This document shows positions 36,660-52,858 of a stretch of 64,000 nucleotides of DNA, one piece after another. Origin of the DNA: Caenorhabditis elegans (Eukaryota > Nematoda > Chromadorea > Rhabditida > Rhabditidae); assembly GCF_000002985.6 (NCBI RefSeq), contig NC_003284.9, positions 3,844,001 to 3,908,000 on the forward strand, written 5' to 3'. Made by a program: the position numbers and the translations under genes. The notes beneath the pieces were generated by a model that was not told where the DNA came from, made no database searches, and saw only the letters and a program-made list of their open reading frames with translations. How positions within the stretch are numbered: the stretch's first letter is position 1; each line of letters opens with the position of its first letter.

Positions 36660-37040
36660 AAAAAAGTTTCGATTTTTTTCAAAAACACAGGGGTGCGCGG
36701 AAATCGAAAAGTTTCGTAAAAAAGATCTGGCAATTGCTGAAAATGCTAAAATAGCTGAATGATCGAAATTTGGCAATTTTGAAATTTAACTACATATATT
36801 TCAAAAACCAATTGGTGCGCAGCAATTTCTGCAATTACTTCCAAAACGGGCAGCTAATGAAAATTTCGGAAATTTAACTACCTATGTTTACAAAATTCAA
36901 AAATTAACCCAATTTTGGCAATGTCAACAATTGCTGGTTTCAAAAATTCTAACAAATGGTGATTTTGGAAATTTCCGGTTTTTTTTTGAATATGTCAACA
37001 AATTTTGTAATTTTTTTTTAATTGGCAATTTTTAATTCAA
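36660..37040 (+). repeat. Degenerate GCAATT/TTGGCAA-rich repeat block
   Basis: Short related words recur across the block (GGCAATTGCTGAAAAT, TTGGCAATTTTGAAATTTAA, GCAATTTCTGCAATTACT, AATTGGCAATTTTTAATT). The composition resembles the CAATTTGCC-type interspersed repeats of C. elegans in decayed form. Confidence 0.45.
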
Positions 37041-37794
37041 ACATGCACAAGAAATCTCGGTATTTGGTTTTTAAAATTAACAGATTTTATCTGATTGTCT
37101 GAAAACGATGAGTGTTAAATATTTGGTTGCGGAAAAGGCTAAAAACCAAAAATAAAATTCCTGATCATTCTTATTTTGTGTGTTTATGTTGATTTATAAG
37201 TTTGATATAAAGAGCATTACTTATATCTGTGAAAAATACATCTAATTTCGATAAAGACTAAAATATTTATAATTATTTAACTTAACATTTTGAATTTTTT
37301 TTAAATTTCCAAATTTCTATTTCCTCTTGAAACTACCGCCACTTCACTCTTTTCCTTTAACTTTTACTGCTCTGTAATTGTTTTTGCTTTGTTGCTCCCA
37401 TGTTCTCTCATATAACACTCTAAATGCCATTTTTCCAGCAATTACTTGCCATGTACCCAGTATTCCTTCTAGTTCCTAAAACGAAGTAAGGAACACTAGG
37501 ATAAGATTATATCGAGTTGTTGATACCCATCAGTTCCGACGAGTGATACGACCGAGTTTACGAGGGGTAGTTAGATCCCTCGTTGACTGGCAATTAGATG
37601 CCCTTTCTCTCAACCACTTTGTACTATTCTGTGTTCTTCTTTCTTCTGGAAAACTTGCTATTTTCCGTGTTCTGTACTTTCTGACCACAATGGTGTGATT
37701 CTGATAATTCTTCTTGAACAAACATTCAACAAGTTAGAAATAGTTAGAAATAGATATTTTTGACACAAGTCGAGTGGACTTGAAAGTGATAGGT

Positions 37795-37925
37795 CTATGG
37801 TGTTATCTGTCCTGTGTTTGAATGATCCTCCGGAGCAAGACAATGCGTCTGAGCAAATATATGTTTGTAGCTATCGATAACTCTGCTCCCAAAAAACTCG
37901 GGGTCATTAGCAGGTACTTGAAAAT
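37795..37925 (-). other. Possible minus-strand coding exon
   Basis: After a CATAATTCAG acceptor the minus strand reads FQVPANDPEFFGSRVIDSYK, HIFAQTHCLAPEDHSNTGQ and ITP-stop, with a protein-like composition. A second frame is also open across it. No upstream exon of the right phase was found, so this is a weak candidate only. Confidence 0.2.
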
Positions 37926-40900
37926 CTGAATTATGAAATGATTAAGGGAGGGGAGGTCTACAAGTGGGAAGAAATTGAACGTTTTTAGGCCAACTACCTC
38001 ATCCCGCGTCACTTTAAAAGGCCTCTTCTTTGCACTCGGCTCTCTCTATGTCCCTTTCGGCTGTTTGTCCTTCTTCTTCGCATTCTTTTCAACTTGAACT
38101 GTCTTTTTTTGTTTTTTTTTCTCTTTTTCACCCTTCACAGTTAATCTTCAATTGTTTCTTCAAAGACTTTCAAAGTTTTTAGAAAACGCGTTGGCGAAAA
38201 AAATACAACAAAAAACATTCTAGTTTTGTGCCGAGAAAAATTGAGCTCCCGCGTCCCGAATACTATGATGCTCTTTTGATGCTCTTTAGTCTCGTTTAGT
38301 TTTCGTAAATTTAGTTTTAACATTAACATATAGAGTAGAGTGCACATCAATTATACCCCTTTTGAATTTAAAATTTATGAAAGAAACGTACTTCATTAAT
38401 TTTCATTTTATGAATTTGCTGTCTGTAGGTCTCAGTTTCATCTGTTAGATTTTTGAATATTCTAAAAGTATAAATAATAAAAAAATAATCTAACCCTCCC
38501 CCCCCCCCCTCATCTCTCTGCCAAACAAAAAAAAACAGTCTGTTCGCAAATATTATCATTGTCGCAAACTCTTCGAATTCTCACTGACAAAAAGATGGGA
38601 GCTCCCTCCGAAATAGGCTTTGACGTCACGGGCTCGATATCAAAAAATCGCGGCGACCCCCCGCTTGCTCTGGATTAGCAGACTCTGCAAAACGAACGGT
38701 AATTTGATCTTTAGCTTTTATTTCGCTAGGTATTGCGTTGCGTTGAAATGTCAAAATACATTTAGTGAAAAGAAACCGAAGTATCAATATTGTTCTATGG
38801 GATGAACGAACAAAAGGGCTTACTAGCTAGTGTAACTATATTATAGTCAAACAATAAAAAAATTAGTCGGATAAAAGCAAACTTTGATAGCTAAATTTTT
38901 TTAAATTATCAACTGAAGGATGACTTAAATTTATATAAAATCCTGTAAATGTTTTTATTTTTGTTTGTTCAATTCGATATTAACAATTACAATTTTCAAA
39001 CAAAAATACACATTTTTAAATATTCTATAAATTTTTGTAATATTCTTCTAATTTTTGAAATTCCTATCTTAACTTACATATGTAGTATCTAGCAAAAAAA
39101 ATTTTGCTCATAAAATTCCGTTAGATCCTTTCTATAAATTGAGAAAGACAGGTGCATTTTGTTCAAATATTTCCACAAGTCCCGGTTTTCTTTGTTCTAT
39201 TTCCTAAGTTTCAAAAAAGTTTTGTTCAGAAACCAGTAAAAGATTTTTTACATAAATTGCGAAAGTCGACATATCCGTTATGACGAGTTCACAGTTCAAA
39301 ACCAACAATTACGTACATATATGTTTCATGAACTTGTCCTTCCTTTTTTGCATAAATTGTGCCAACCCCAGTGCAATGAAGTTAATGGATACCAGGAAAT
39401 GAAAAGAGAGTGAAAGCCACCGGCCAGGGAAATCAACTTTTTACACAATGAAATAATAAATAACCTCCCCTTCTTACTTTTCTCATTTTGTTGCGAGTGG
39501 ATTTTGTTAACGTAAAAGTATTAGTATCCGTATGCAATAGATTACAACCACAAACCACTACTATGACTTCATTGGAAAGAGTGAAATACATATTGAAAAT
39601 CAAACTTTAAATGAAATATTGCTTCTAGAAAATGAGAAAAGAAACGTGCAAAATCAGATATTCAGCTGCTTTTTTGTTTTATGTATTGAAGACTAGGTTT
39701 CTAAGACCACTCAAGTGGAATTTAAATTTTAAAATTTTCTTATGCAAATGTTTTAGGTTTTGTGAAGTTTCCCACAGAAAATTCTTGAAACTTCAAACTT
39801 TTGGTCAAACTCATATTTGCTATTGATTTGGCTTCTGATAATATTCTGCGTTTCCTTCTCAAATTTTGAAACAAATTTTTAAACCCCGTGATATGACCAT
39901 CCATCATTATGGGTCTAGGTTTTGTGCGAATCCCAAATGTATAAGGGATTGCATTAGCATGGTCCGGTTTCTGACCTTCTTCGGAAGTGCACGCACTTCT
40001 TTTGCGTATGTCGCATGTATCGTTAGGTTTTCAAAATGGTCCGTTGGGATGTTTAGAATGGGATATATTTCAAAAAATTTGGAAAAATGAACATGAAAAG
40101 AGACATGAGTGAAGAGGGCGTTCCCGGTCTTGAAAAAGAAACTGAGTAGTTGAAATAGAGACCGGAAAAAAAGAAAGAAAAAACTTCACTTAGCGCATCT
40201 GAATACGTTGTGCACATACCAACATATTCACTAGACAAATGTCATTTACGAGAAGAAGAAGATGGTTATTCTGAGTCATCATAAACGATCACCGCCACTT
40301 TTAATGAGGCTTTTCCGCATTTGTCGTTTTTTCCGACGTTTGGTAAGTCCAATTTACGTTGGGTGGGAGGTCTAGAAGATGTCTTGAGAAAAGGTTTCAC
40401 GAGGTGTCTTTTAGGAAATTTGATACATAATGGAAATCATGCGCGATGAAATTGAAAGTTCAAATCGCTAGATTTCACACCCCCGGACCATTGAATCTGA
40501 AATCCTAAATTTAAATTGTGAACTTTGCTATTTTATTTCTATTTTACTACTCCCAAAATGCGATGGAAACGTGCCAGAAATTGGTTTTCTTGTTTGGTAA
40601 GTTTTCTGTGACATTTGGAATTTTCTAACAAACCTATAAACAAAAACTTCTAATTTATTTGTCCTATAAACATGACGTGTTGTAATTCTGTTCAAACTAG
40701 AGTTGAGTAATGTTTTATTGCTCTAAAAACTATGAATAACACAGAAAAAACACAAAAAAGTGGAAGTTGTGCAGTGAGCAGAAAGTGTCGTCAGTTTACG
40801 TTACCGTTTACGGACCTGTTAAAGGTGGATTAGCGCTAGTAGGATAATTGTTTCAAAACAGGCTTATGGCACCACAATGACCAAATATCTTTTTTTCTGA

Positions 40901-42728
40901 AATTTCAACATTTTATAATTTTTTGAAAATTTTAGAAATCTCGGTTTTTTTTTTCATTTTTTCTTGGATCTCGGAAAAAAAAGTCAAAGAAAATTTTTTT
41001 TTCAATCGAAATTTGTGGTATAGAGAGTTTTCTCAAAAAAAAAAAAAACCAATAAAAAAACTTTCAAAAATAATCAAAAATTTCCAAATTTTAAGATTTT
41101 TCTGTGAATTTTTGTAACAATAAACAATACTAGTAGCTTCACTAGACCACCTTTAAGGTGCTTAGGGACTAGATCAAGTACGATTGGCTAGACAAGAGCT
41201 CCTAACTATTTTAAATTGTGTTTGTCTACAGCTGATTTGAAGTTTTTTTTAAATATCAAGAAAAACAGTTTTTATGCCACTAAATGATTTCCTTATTTTC
41301 CATCAAATTGTATATAAAATTGAGCTGGATAACTTCTTCCTGCATTTCCATTATTTTCGATGAATTTTCGATTTGGGCTCATTCGTCTTTTGGTGTGCTC
41401 TCGGAATTGCTCAATTGTATAGTACGAACATACTATTTTTCATTGCTCCCCCACTGCTCTTGCCAAATACGTGCCCGTATACATATATTGCGGGTTGATG
41501 TGAAGATTGAACGCGGCGCGCGCGTCATTATTTCTCACGGCTTCGTCGCACGCTGAAAAAGAATGCGAAAAAACGAGAAAATTGCCAACCTGATGGATTG
41601 GTGGGATGAACTGACTGCGAACCCCCCCCCCTATCCACCATCAAAATTTTCCCAGTCGATTTGTTGTCTCCGGGATAGAATTTTGCATTGTTGTGGGGAT
41701 GGCTAGAAGTGGAGTCTCCTCCTGAGAAATTCAATTACTTTTCGTTTTGAAAACGCTTGCTTACTTCCATTTACGTTGTTTCTTGGTTGATAGAATTGCC
41801 AAACTCAACTTTCTCCCTTTCTCGTCACGGAGCCGCCAACCCAACCTTTGCTCCGTTTTCCCGTGATGTTTCAGTTTGTAACACTATTTTTCTACACTTC
41901 TGTATTTACATTTCTTTACGAAATGTGTGTATATGTTTTTCTTTTAGTTGTCTAGAGCTTTTAGAATCAACAAATTTGTGTTCTATTTTTTTCATTTTTC
42001 TCCTGGTGTCAGGAGGAAAGAAGCCAAAAATGATGCTAATTTCTCATCGTTGACTACTGAGAATAAAAACTAAAAATACATTCTTAAAATTTTATTTTCA
42101 TTCATTTTTATTATCAATTTTGAGCAAAAACATCTGTTTTTTTGTGTGACCTTTTGGATCTTCTATCGACTCCTCTAACTTTGACTTCATGAAGTTTCCT
42201 CTTTTTTTTCCCATCTCGCTTCATCTTTTGCCATTCGGTGCTACCATCTGCTTTGTATCAGAGTGAGAGAAGCTTCGAAGTATACTTTGGCTTCTATTGT
42301 TTTATTTGTTCCTTAGTTTATGATTTTTTGGAATTAAAGTCATACTGTCGCAGTGTGTATGAAAACTTACCAAGACAAGGTGTACGGTAGTTTTGACGTA
42401 CAAATCTTTAAAAAAATGTCTAGAGACCTTTAATGTAGAAATCTGAAAAGGAGTTTATTTTTATTGAAAACCATGTTGAAAAACTTTTTGTGAAAACCTC
42501 TAAGGCTAAATGGCCAAATTTTATAATGAAATGAAAATGATTTTCAAGATTTTTATGACGACTTCAAATTTTGAAAAATCTAAAATATTGCCCACTTGTC
42601 CTTGAAAAAGCTGCCAGAATACATTTTTTAAAAATTGAATTCTATGCAACATACTTAGGACGTTTATCCTGCTTTTAAAAACAGTTTAAGTTAATAGACA
42701 TCGAGAAATTACAAAATTAGGTGTCTAC

Positions 42729-42774
42729 TATATCTTAATTCATAATGTTAATATATCTTAATTCATAATGTTAA
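42729..42774 (+). repeat. Perfect tandem duplication, 2 x 23 bp
   Basis: The unit TATATCTTAATTCATAATGT-TAA occurs twice, back to back, without a mismatch, suggesting a recent slippage or duplication event. Confidence 0.9.
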
Positions 42775-44486
42775 AAAAATAATTTCCGACTGCTATAACC
42801 AGGACAAGTTTACGAAAATTCACTTTTAAGCAAAATTTGGCAAGTTTCTTCATGAAAATTGGTATTGTAAAGCTAATTTTAAGTTGAAACTTTACAAACG
42901 ACAAGCCCTCTCTAAAGCTAAAGTTTGCCAGATTTTCAGGCAAATTGCAACTTCCAGAAATCATTTGGGCATATTTTTCAAATATATTGAACCAATTTAA
43001 AATTTTGACAATTCTTCAGATTTCCCATTAGTTTTTAAGCTTTTTCGAATGTACTTTCATATGTGAAATCACTTTTTTCAAACTCACACTTTCGAAAGTA
43101 GACTCTTCTACAAAACTTTTGCAACCATTTTCCCGTAACGCAGTTCACATGAGTATTCCGTGAAAGTTTATGATTTTCATGATTTTTCAGTACTAGGTAA
43201 GTACACTTATCATAATCTGTTCAGTTTTCGGAATAATTTCAATTCATTTCAAGTTGTACAGACTGAAGAATACAAGTCATAAAAAGAAATGTAACTCCCA
43301 AATCCTACCAAACATCACTTATCATATATCATTTTGGTTTGTATTTAATGCCAGCAAAACACACAAAATCAGGAAGAGTTGAAAAAAAAATAATATTTTA
43401 ATCTTCATATATATTCTGCTCTACCTATACTTCCGCTCTGAAGAAACAAAGAAGCTAATCCTTTCCTCCAGAATTAGTAATCTAACCACCACCACTACCA
43501 CTGGAAAAAGACATATGCGCGGCGGCGGCGTCTCCACCATAAAAAAGGGGGTCCGCCATGACTGCTGCAAACTACAACTGCATACTACTATTGCTTTTGC
43601 TGTTGTCATCTTTTTCTTTTCACTCTCGTGAACCGCATGTCTTTCCGCTTCTCGTCGCTTTCCCCGCTCCGTTTCCCGCCGACAATCTGGGGGCAGCGTT
43701 CCAAAAAAATAATTTTTGTCAACTCGCGCCGCGTTCGACTTCACGTGCACTCCAACAGTACCTACCCGAGTGGAAAGATGGTGGTGGCTGTGGCAAAAGG
43801 TGGGAAAACCAGAGCCCGCCCCTAGGCTTGCTGCGGGGCTCTGTGCTCACTGCGGTGATCTCACTCTTTGAGCCGCAGCAGTGCTCTTCTTCAGACGCCA
43901 CGCCTCTCGCTCATGTGTAGTTTTTCTCAGACTATTCTCTTCTGGTTTACAGTGATTACTTTTGCAATTTGAACATACTATATTCTCGATAGTGTAGTAT
44001 AGGTATTGTGGTTTTTAATTTTCTGAATCATACTCTTTGATATTACATACACTCCTTTTCTTTCTTTCATCTTATTTCTTGTTCCTAAAAAAAGTGATGT
44101 TGTTTCATCAACAGTATTTTTCGTATTCTTTCATCTTCTTTCGTATGCATCCTTTGTTGCTATTTTTGTACACAACATCGTGTGATAACGCTTGGCCTTT
44201 GTAATTCAGTTTTTGGTATTGGGTTGGAACAATTCAAATGAATGTAGAATTTGATCTTACAATAACAGCGCGGTTTAAGAAAGGTCTGGAAAAGCTGTCA
44301 GCCATCCGTTGTATCTTTATCCTCTCATCATTTTTTTTCATAGATTAAAGATTTAGGCCTCTAGATAAATATGCTCCTTTTTTTCAAAAATCTCTAGATA
44401 AACACCCCCTCACTTGTTCAATTTGATTTTAATCATCATTTTCGGAAAAATATCTGAAAATTTTAATAATAACTATGATATTACAG

Positions 44487-49040
<4,554 letters not shown>

Positions 49041-49291
49041 ACGAATTTTTTGAATCAAAGCACTGATGAAACGTAGCATTCCTTTTCTTGTCCTTATGGT
49101 GTATAGCTCCCCCTTGTAATTTACCTTTGTTGTTTCTATTTTCAATTTCTGCGCCTGTCTCTCTCCCTGTGCATTTTGTGAATTCAAAAACCCATGATTT
49201 TTCTCTCTCAATTCTCTCAATTGTTCCTCTGTCCATTCTGAATTGATAAAATTAACTTTTATTATTTTCTTGCAAAGATTAGCACATTATG

Positions 49292-49297
49292 AATAAA
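49292..49297 (+). terminator. Poly(A) signal of the kinase gene
   Basis: AATAAA lies about 250 nt after the kinase stop codon. The convergent gene's signal (AATAAA on the minus strand, about 49940-49945) lies about 50 nt after its own stop, leaving a short intergenic gap. Confidence 0.65.
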
Positions 49298-49429
49298 CAC
49301 TTAATTTTGTACATTGTACATACTTACAAGGAAAGGAAGCCAGTTTACCTACAGGGTTTGAAACGAGGGAATTTTTCCGGTATCTCAAATTTTGCAAAAA
49401 TCATCACAATAATTTACAAGACCTTCTAG

Positions 49430-49910
49430 AATTTTGGTTCAGAATTTTCAGATAAAATCAATTTCAAAATAGTGTCAGAAAGCTTGCAAACACTTCTGAA
49501 ACCTGGTTAAAAATTATTTCATATATCTAAAAGGTTTTCAGTTTGTATTTTTTTTTGAACATTTTTCCAAACCTATGAACTTTGATATGAACAATATAAA
49601 CTGGAAAGTTAAAGAACAATATTTTAGTAACAGAGTAACGGTGTTTGAAACTTTCGAACATATTTACACTAGATTCACATTGAAAATTTTTAGATAAAAC
49701 GATTTTTAAACGGTTTCGAAACGTTTGCAAACAAATTTGGAACAAAAATCAAAATTGGAATACTTTTAGGCATTTTTCAAAAAGCTTCCAATCTATACTT
49801 TAGCAAATCTACGGGCCTAGGATCTAATGAAAATATGAACTGAGAAAATTAAAGAGCAAAATATCAGGATGTCAAAGTTCGCTTCATAATTTTGTGATAA
49901 CTAAGTCGAA
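49430..49910 (+). repeat. Two diverged tandem units between convergent genes
   Basis: A unit with landmarks TTTTCAGATAAAATCAATTT, GCTTGCAAAC and ATATGAACAATATAAACTGG at 49445-49635 recurs as TTTTTAGATAAAACGATTTT, CGTTTGCAAAC and ATATGAACTGAGAAAATTAA at 49688-49880. It is non-coding and resembles degenerate C. elegans interspersed repeats. Confidence 0.5.
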
Positions 49911-49994
49911 CCATACAATTTTTGAAATAATATTTTCTCGTTTTATTATATTGGATGTATTGTCTTCCTTTCCTTGTTATCCAGATCACAATAA

Positions 49995-52014
49995 TCAATT
50001 ATCTTCGAAATTGGTTTCCTGGGCGGACTCCATAACTTCTACCACCACACTTCCATCGTTTTTCAGAATTTCAGCTTTTCCTTGTTCTGGGTAATACACT
50101 ATTGAACCTGAAATGATCTCATTTAAGTTGAAGATTAACCGAATTCTCAACTATTAATAGGAAGCGTATGCATTGAAATGGTGGTTGATTTTATAGCAGG
50201 TGAACCTCCTCCCATATTCCTCAATTCTGACATATAAACCGAAGTTTCATTACCAGAGTCCTGAAATTATAGAAAAAAACAGGTGTCTTCTTGAAATTCG
50301 ATTAAAGTTAACCTTTGAATATTTTTCGTCGTCGTCACTAAAGCTCATTGATGTCATTTTATTCTTATATCGGACAGCCATGGTTTTGTACTTCATACAA
50401 CATGTCATTTCACTGCATCTCACGTATCTGAATTCTGATTAGGATTCCGGGAACAAAATGCACTCGTCTTACCCAGCAGGGCAGTGACAAACATTATCGA
50501 AAATACACGGAACCATGAGGGGTGGAGCTGTTATGCATTCTTCGGTACAGTCTGGCATGCACACTGAAACTCGGATTTTAAAAGAAAATCGCATAAAACT
50601 AAAATGAAATCTTGTTTTAGGAGTCTTGAAAACACGACATCGTGTGTGGATTTGCGGGTAAAAATCATTAATTTACGACGACCTTGTGTAGAAATACGGG
50701 AGTAATATGTAAATTTACAAGAAACAAAAAAAGACACACTACATACTTCCTTAATTTCTTCAATTTTGTTATTTCCAAATAATACTTACCCGCTTTACAA
50801 ACTTTCGGTTTAGCATTGTGTTCAGCAATGGAATATGCATCTAAACATTGGGGTGTACAGTATGGCATACATTCATCTCTGCATTCAATTCCCTTCTTTG
50901 GAGAGAATCTGATACTCTGCAAAAAAAGTATTGGTACGCTAGTTCAAATTTTTTTTTCATTGTCTCACCTTTCTTGGCTCTTCATTGACAGGTTGCCCCA
51001 TGACGTCAATTGCAGTTAGGGAATTCATAAAGGAAGCAACGATTTGGTTATATCTCTGTAAATATTAATACTTAATGTTTATAGATGTCACTCAGTATAT
51101 GGTTTTTTGAATGTTGTGTAACCCTGTAGACACAAGATGTTTTATATTTAGTTTGATCTATGCGGCCGGTCTGCCGGCATAGTGTTACCTACTTTGGACC
51201 CGCTTGCTCTTTTGTTATCCCACCTCCCTGTCTAGGAGATGATTGTAAAATAAGTTATGAGGGCACAACAGTAAATGAAAATTATCTAGCATTTTTTGTT
51301 GTTTGTTTAAAATTGACTTTCATACAGTTTGAAGTTCACTCCCAGAGCAATAAAAATAAATCTATGACCGTGAATGAAAAAGATTATCTTTCAAAAAATC
51401 TCTTGCCGGTGAATTTAGCGTCGTTGAAAATTTTTTGAATGCCTTAACTGAAAAAATAAATCAAAGTAATATCACTTACCTGAAGACATCTTGGAGTACA
51501 CTGTGGCATACATGCGTTTGCACATTGTTTCTTTGGAGTCAACAATTTTGGTGCAGCGGTAGTGGTGCGGACAGCCGGGTTACGGTTGACGAACGGATAT
51601 CTGTTCATGCTCATTCCACGGGATGACCCTGTTGATCCCGGGTTGCGTGGACTTCCAAAGGCCGGATTTGGATACATTTTTCGGGCTGCTTGGTTTGTTC
51701 GTGCAAACTGATGTTGCCTTTCTGTTGGGCAGCTTAAAAATCAGACTTGAAATTTTTCAAATAATTTCTTTCACAAACGGACCATCTAAATGCACACCAG
51801 CCTTCGGGACCACAACCCATCAGATCACTGAAGTATTCACCAATTGCTCGCATCCTACTATCCGCATAATGCCCGTAATCATTCAGAAAATTCGTTTCAT
51901 TTTGCTAAACGAATTGTTTTTTTTTTGAAAGTTAAAATTTATTCAAATATAAAAACTTACAGAGCAAACTAGAATAAAAAGAGTTGAAATTAAATTTAAA
52001 AACCTGAAAATCAT
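49995..52014 (-). CDS. Secreted cysteine-rich protein with three C-x3-C-M-P-x-C-T-x2-C repeats
   Basis: I assembled nine exons on the minus strand: 51961-52014, 51783-51904, 51480-51732, 50969-51055, 50790-50916, 50473-50563, 50313-50427, 50152-50260, 49995-50107. Every junction phase closes, giving 356 residues. Exon 1 is a clean signal peptide (MIFRFLNLISTLFILVCS), so the protein should be exported. Then come a short Cys cluster (CGPEGWCAFRCC), a Pro/Ser/Asn-rich linker, and three copies of a four-Cys repeat: CANACMPQCTPRC, CRDECMPYCTPQC and CKAVCMPDCTEEC, the last created across a splice junction. A compact Cys block follows (CIFDNVCHCPAGYVRCSEMT, then CC), and an acidic tail ends NFEDN. 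Disulfide-linked extracellular or cuticle-type function is a guess. The repeat loosely recalls the Cys spacing of nematode ABU/PQN proteins, but I do not recognise the family. The start was chosen for its signal peptide; an upstream ATG at about 52088 is out of frame. Confidence 0.82.
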
Positions 52015-52815
52015 CTGACCGTTTAGAAACACAAAATAAAGAAATGAGATCTATCGCGACGAGCCGAAGTGTCATTTTGGACATATTGTCACAAACGGAT
52101 TCACCAACTCAAACAATCGAATCGTGAGCCAACAATCATCATTAATTTGCACATGCTTTTCAATTATTCATTCTCTCAAAAGTACGTACGATTTTCAAAA
52201 TTAGAAAAGCCAAAAAGAGTCGACGACTTCACTTCATAAAAGTCAGAAGACCGTGAAGTTCAAACACGGAGAGCACACTTATTTCAATGGTGTATATGTA
52301 TGTGTATTTTGTTTTCATTTGGATGATCAATTGGTGCACTAGGAGGTATTTTTATTTTCCAGGCCCAGTGAAATTTCTAACACTTTATTCTTGGAAAATT
52401 CATATAAAACTTTCAAAGACGGATTTCGCTTTATATATGTATGTAATGAAGTGGGCCGTAATAACCCAAAATAACCGCGAGAAAAATTAGAAATTTTTTT
52501 TTGGATAATTGAAACAAAAATCAATAAATTTTTTTACAGTTTAAATTTTTTTAGAAAGTTAAAAAAAATTGAACAAAATTAGAATTCTATAAATTGATTA
52601 ACTGTTAAAGTTATTAGCTAAATGTTTCAAATTGAGCCAAAATTTTAAATTCTTGAGTGGAATTTTGTAAAAAAGTGTGTAAAATTTAAAAATTTACAAA
52701 TTTTTTAGGTAGGGAAAAGATAATGAAATTTTTCGCTTTTTTATCATCTTTCCCCGAAAAGGGAAAATTGGATTTTTCGCCAAAATCACGAAAAAACCTT
52801 AAAAAACAGTTGAAA

Positions 52816-52858
52816 AGTTCCCAACCCTGGTCAGGAATCCTGACCAGGGCTGGAAACT
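52816..52858. repeat. Near-perfect hairpin, about 21-nt arms with a one-base centre
   Basis: The core CCCTGGTCAGGA, one A, then TCCTGACCAGGG is perfectly self-complementary over 12 bp. The flanks AGTTCCCAA and CTGGAAACT extend the pairing with two mismatches. Confidence 0.85.

Larger units (their letters stand above)
33641..44486. other. Gene-poor region upstream of the kinase
   Basis: No confident gene. A start-like exon MNFLRSMACFK with a GTAGGT donor occurs at 34553-34585, but what follows is low-complexity Phe/Lys. A less AT-rich block at 43500-43910, 600-1000 bp before the kinase ATG, probably contains promoter or 5' non-coding DNA. Dispersed repeats are listed at 35185-35410, 36660-37040 and 42729-42774. 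C-tracts occur at 38498-38509 and 41622-41631. CRE-type TGACGTCA occurs at 38619-38626. Confidence 0.5.

Noticed and set aside
37995-38016. Second TGAGGTAG (let-7-type seed) on the minus strand
   Set aside because: No hairpin around it; an 8-mer like this is expected by chance about twice in 128 kb of two-strand sequence.
43421-43920. Overlapping ORFs of 109-120 codons on both strands
   Set aside because: Several frames are open at once because the DNA is GC-rich; more likely promoter or 5' non-coding DNA of the kinase gene.
52015-52090. Alternative upstream start for the secreted protein (MSKMTLRLVAIDLIS)
   Set aside because: It is in a different frame from the signal-peptide exon and runs into AT-rich intron DNA; the MIFRFLNLIS start gives a clean signal peptide and correct phases.
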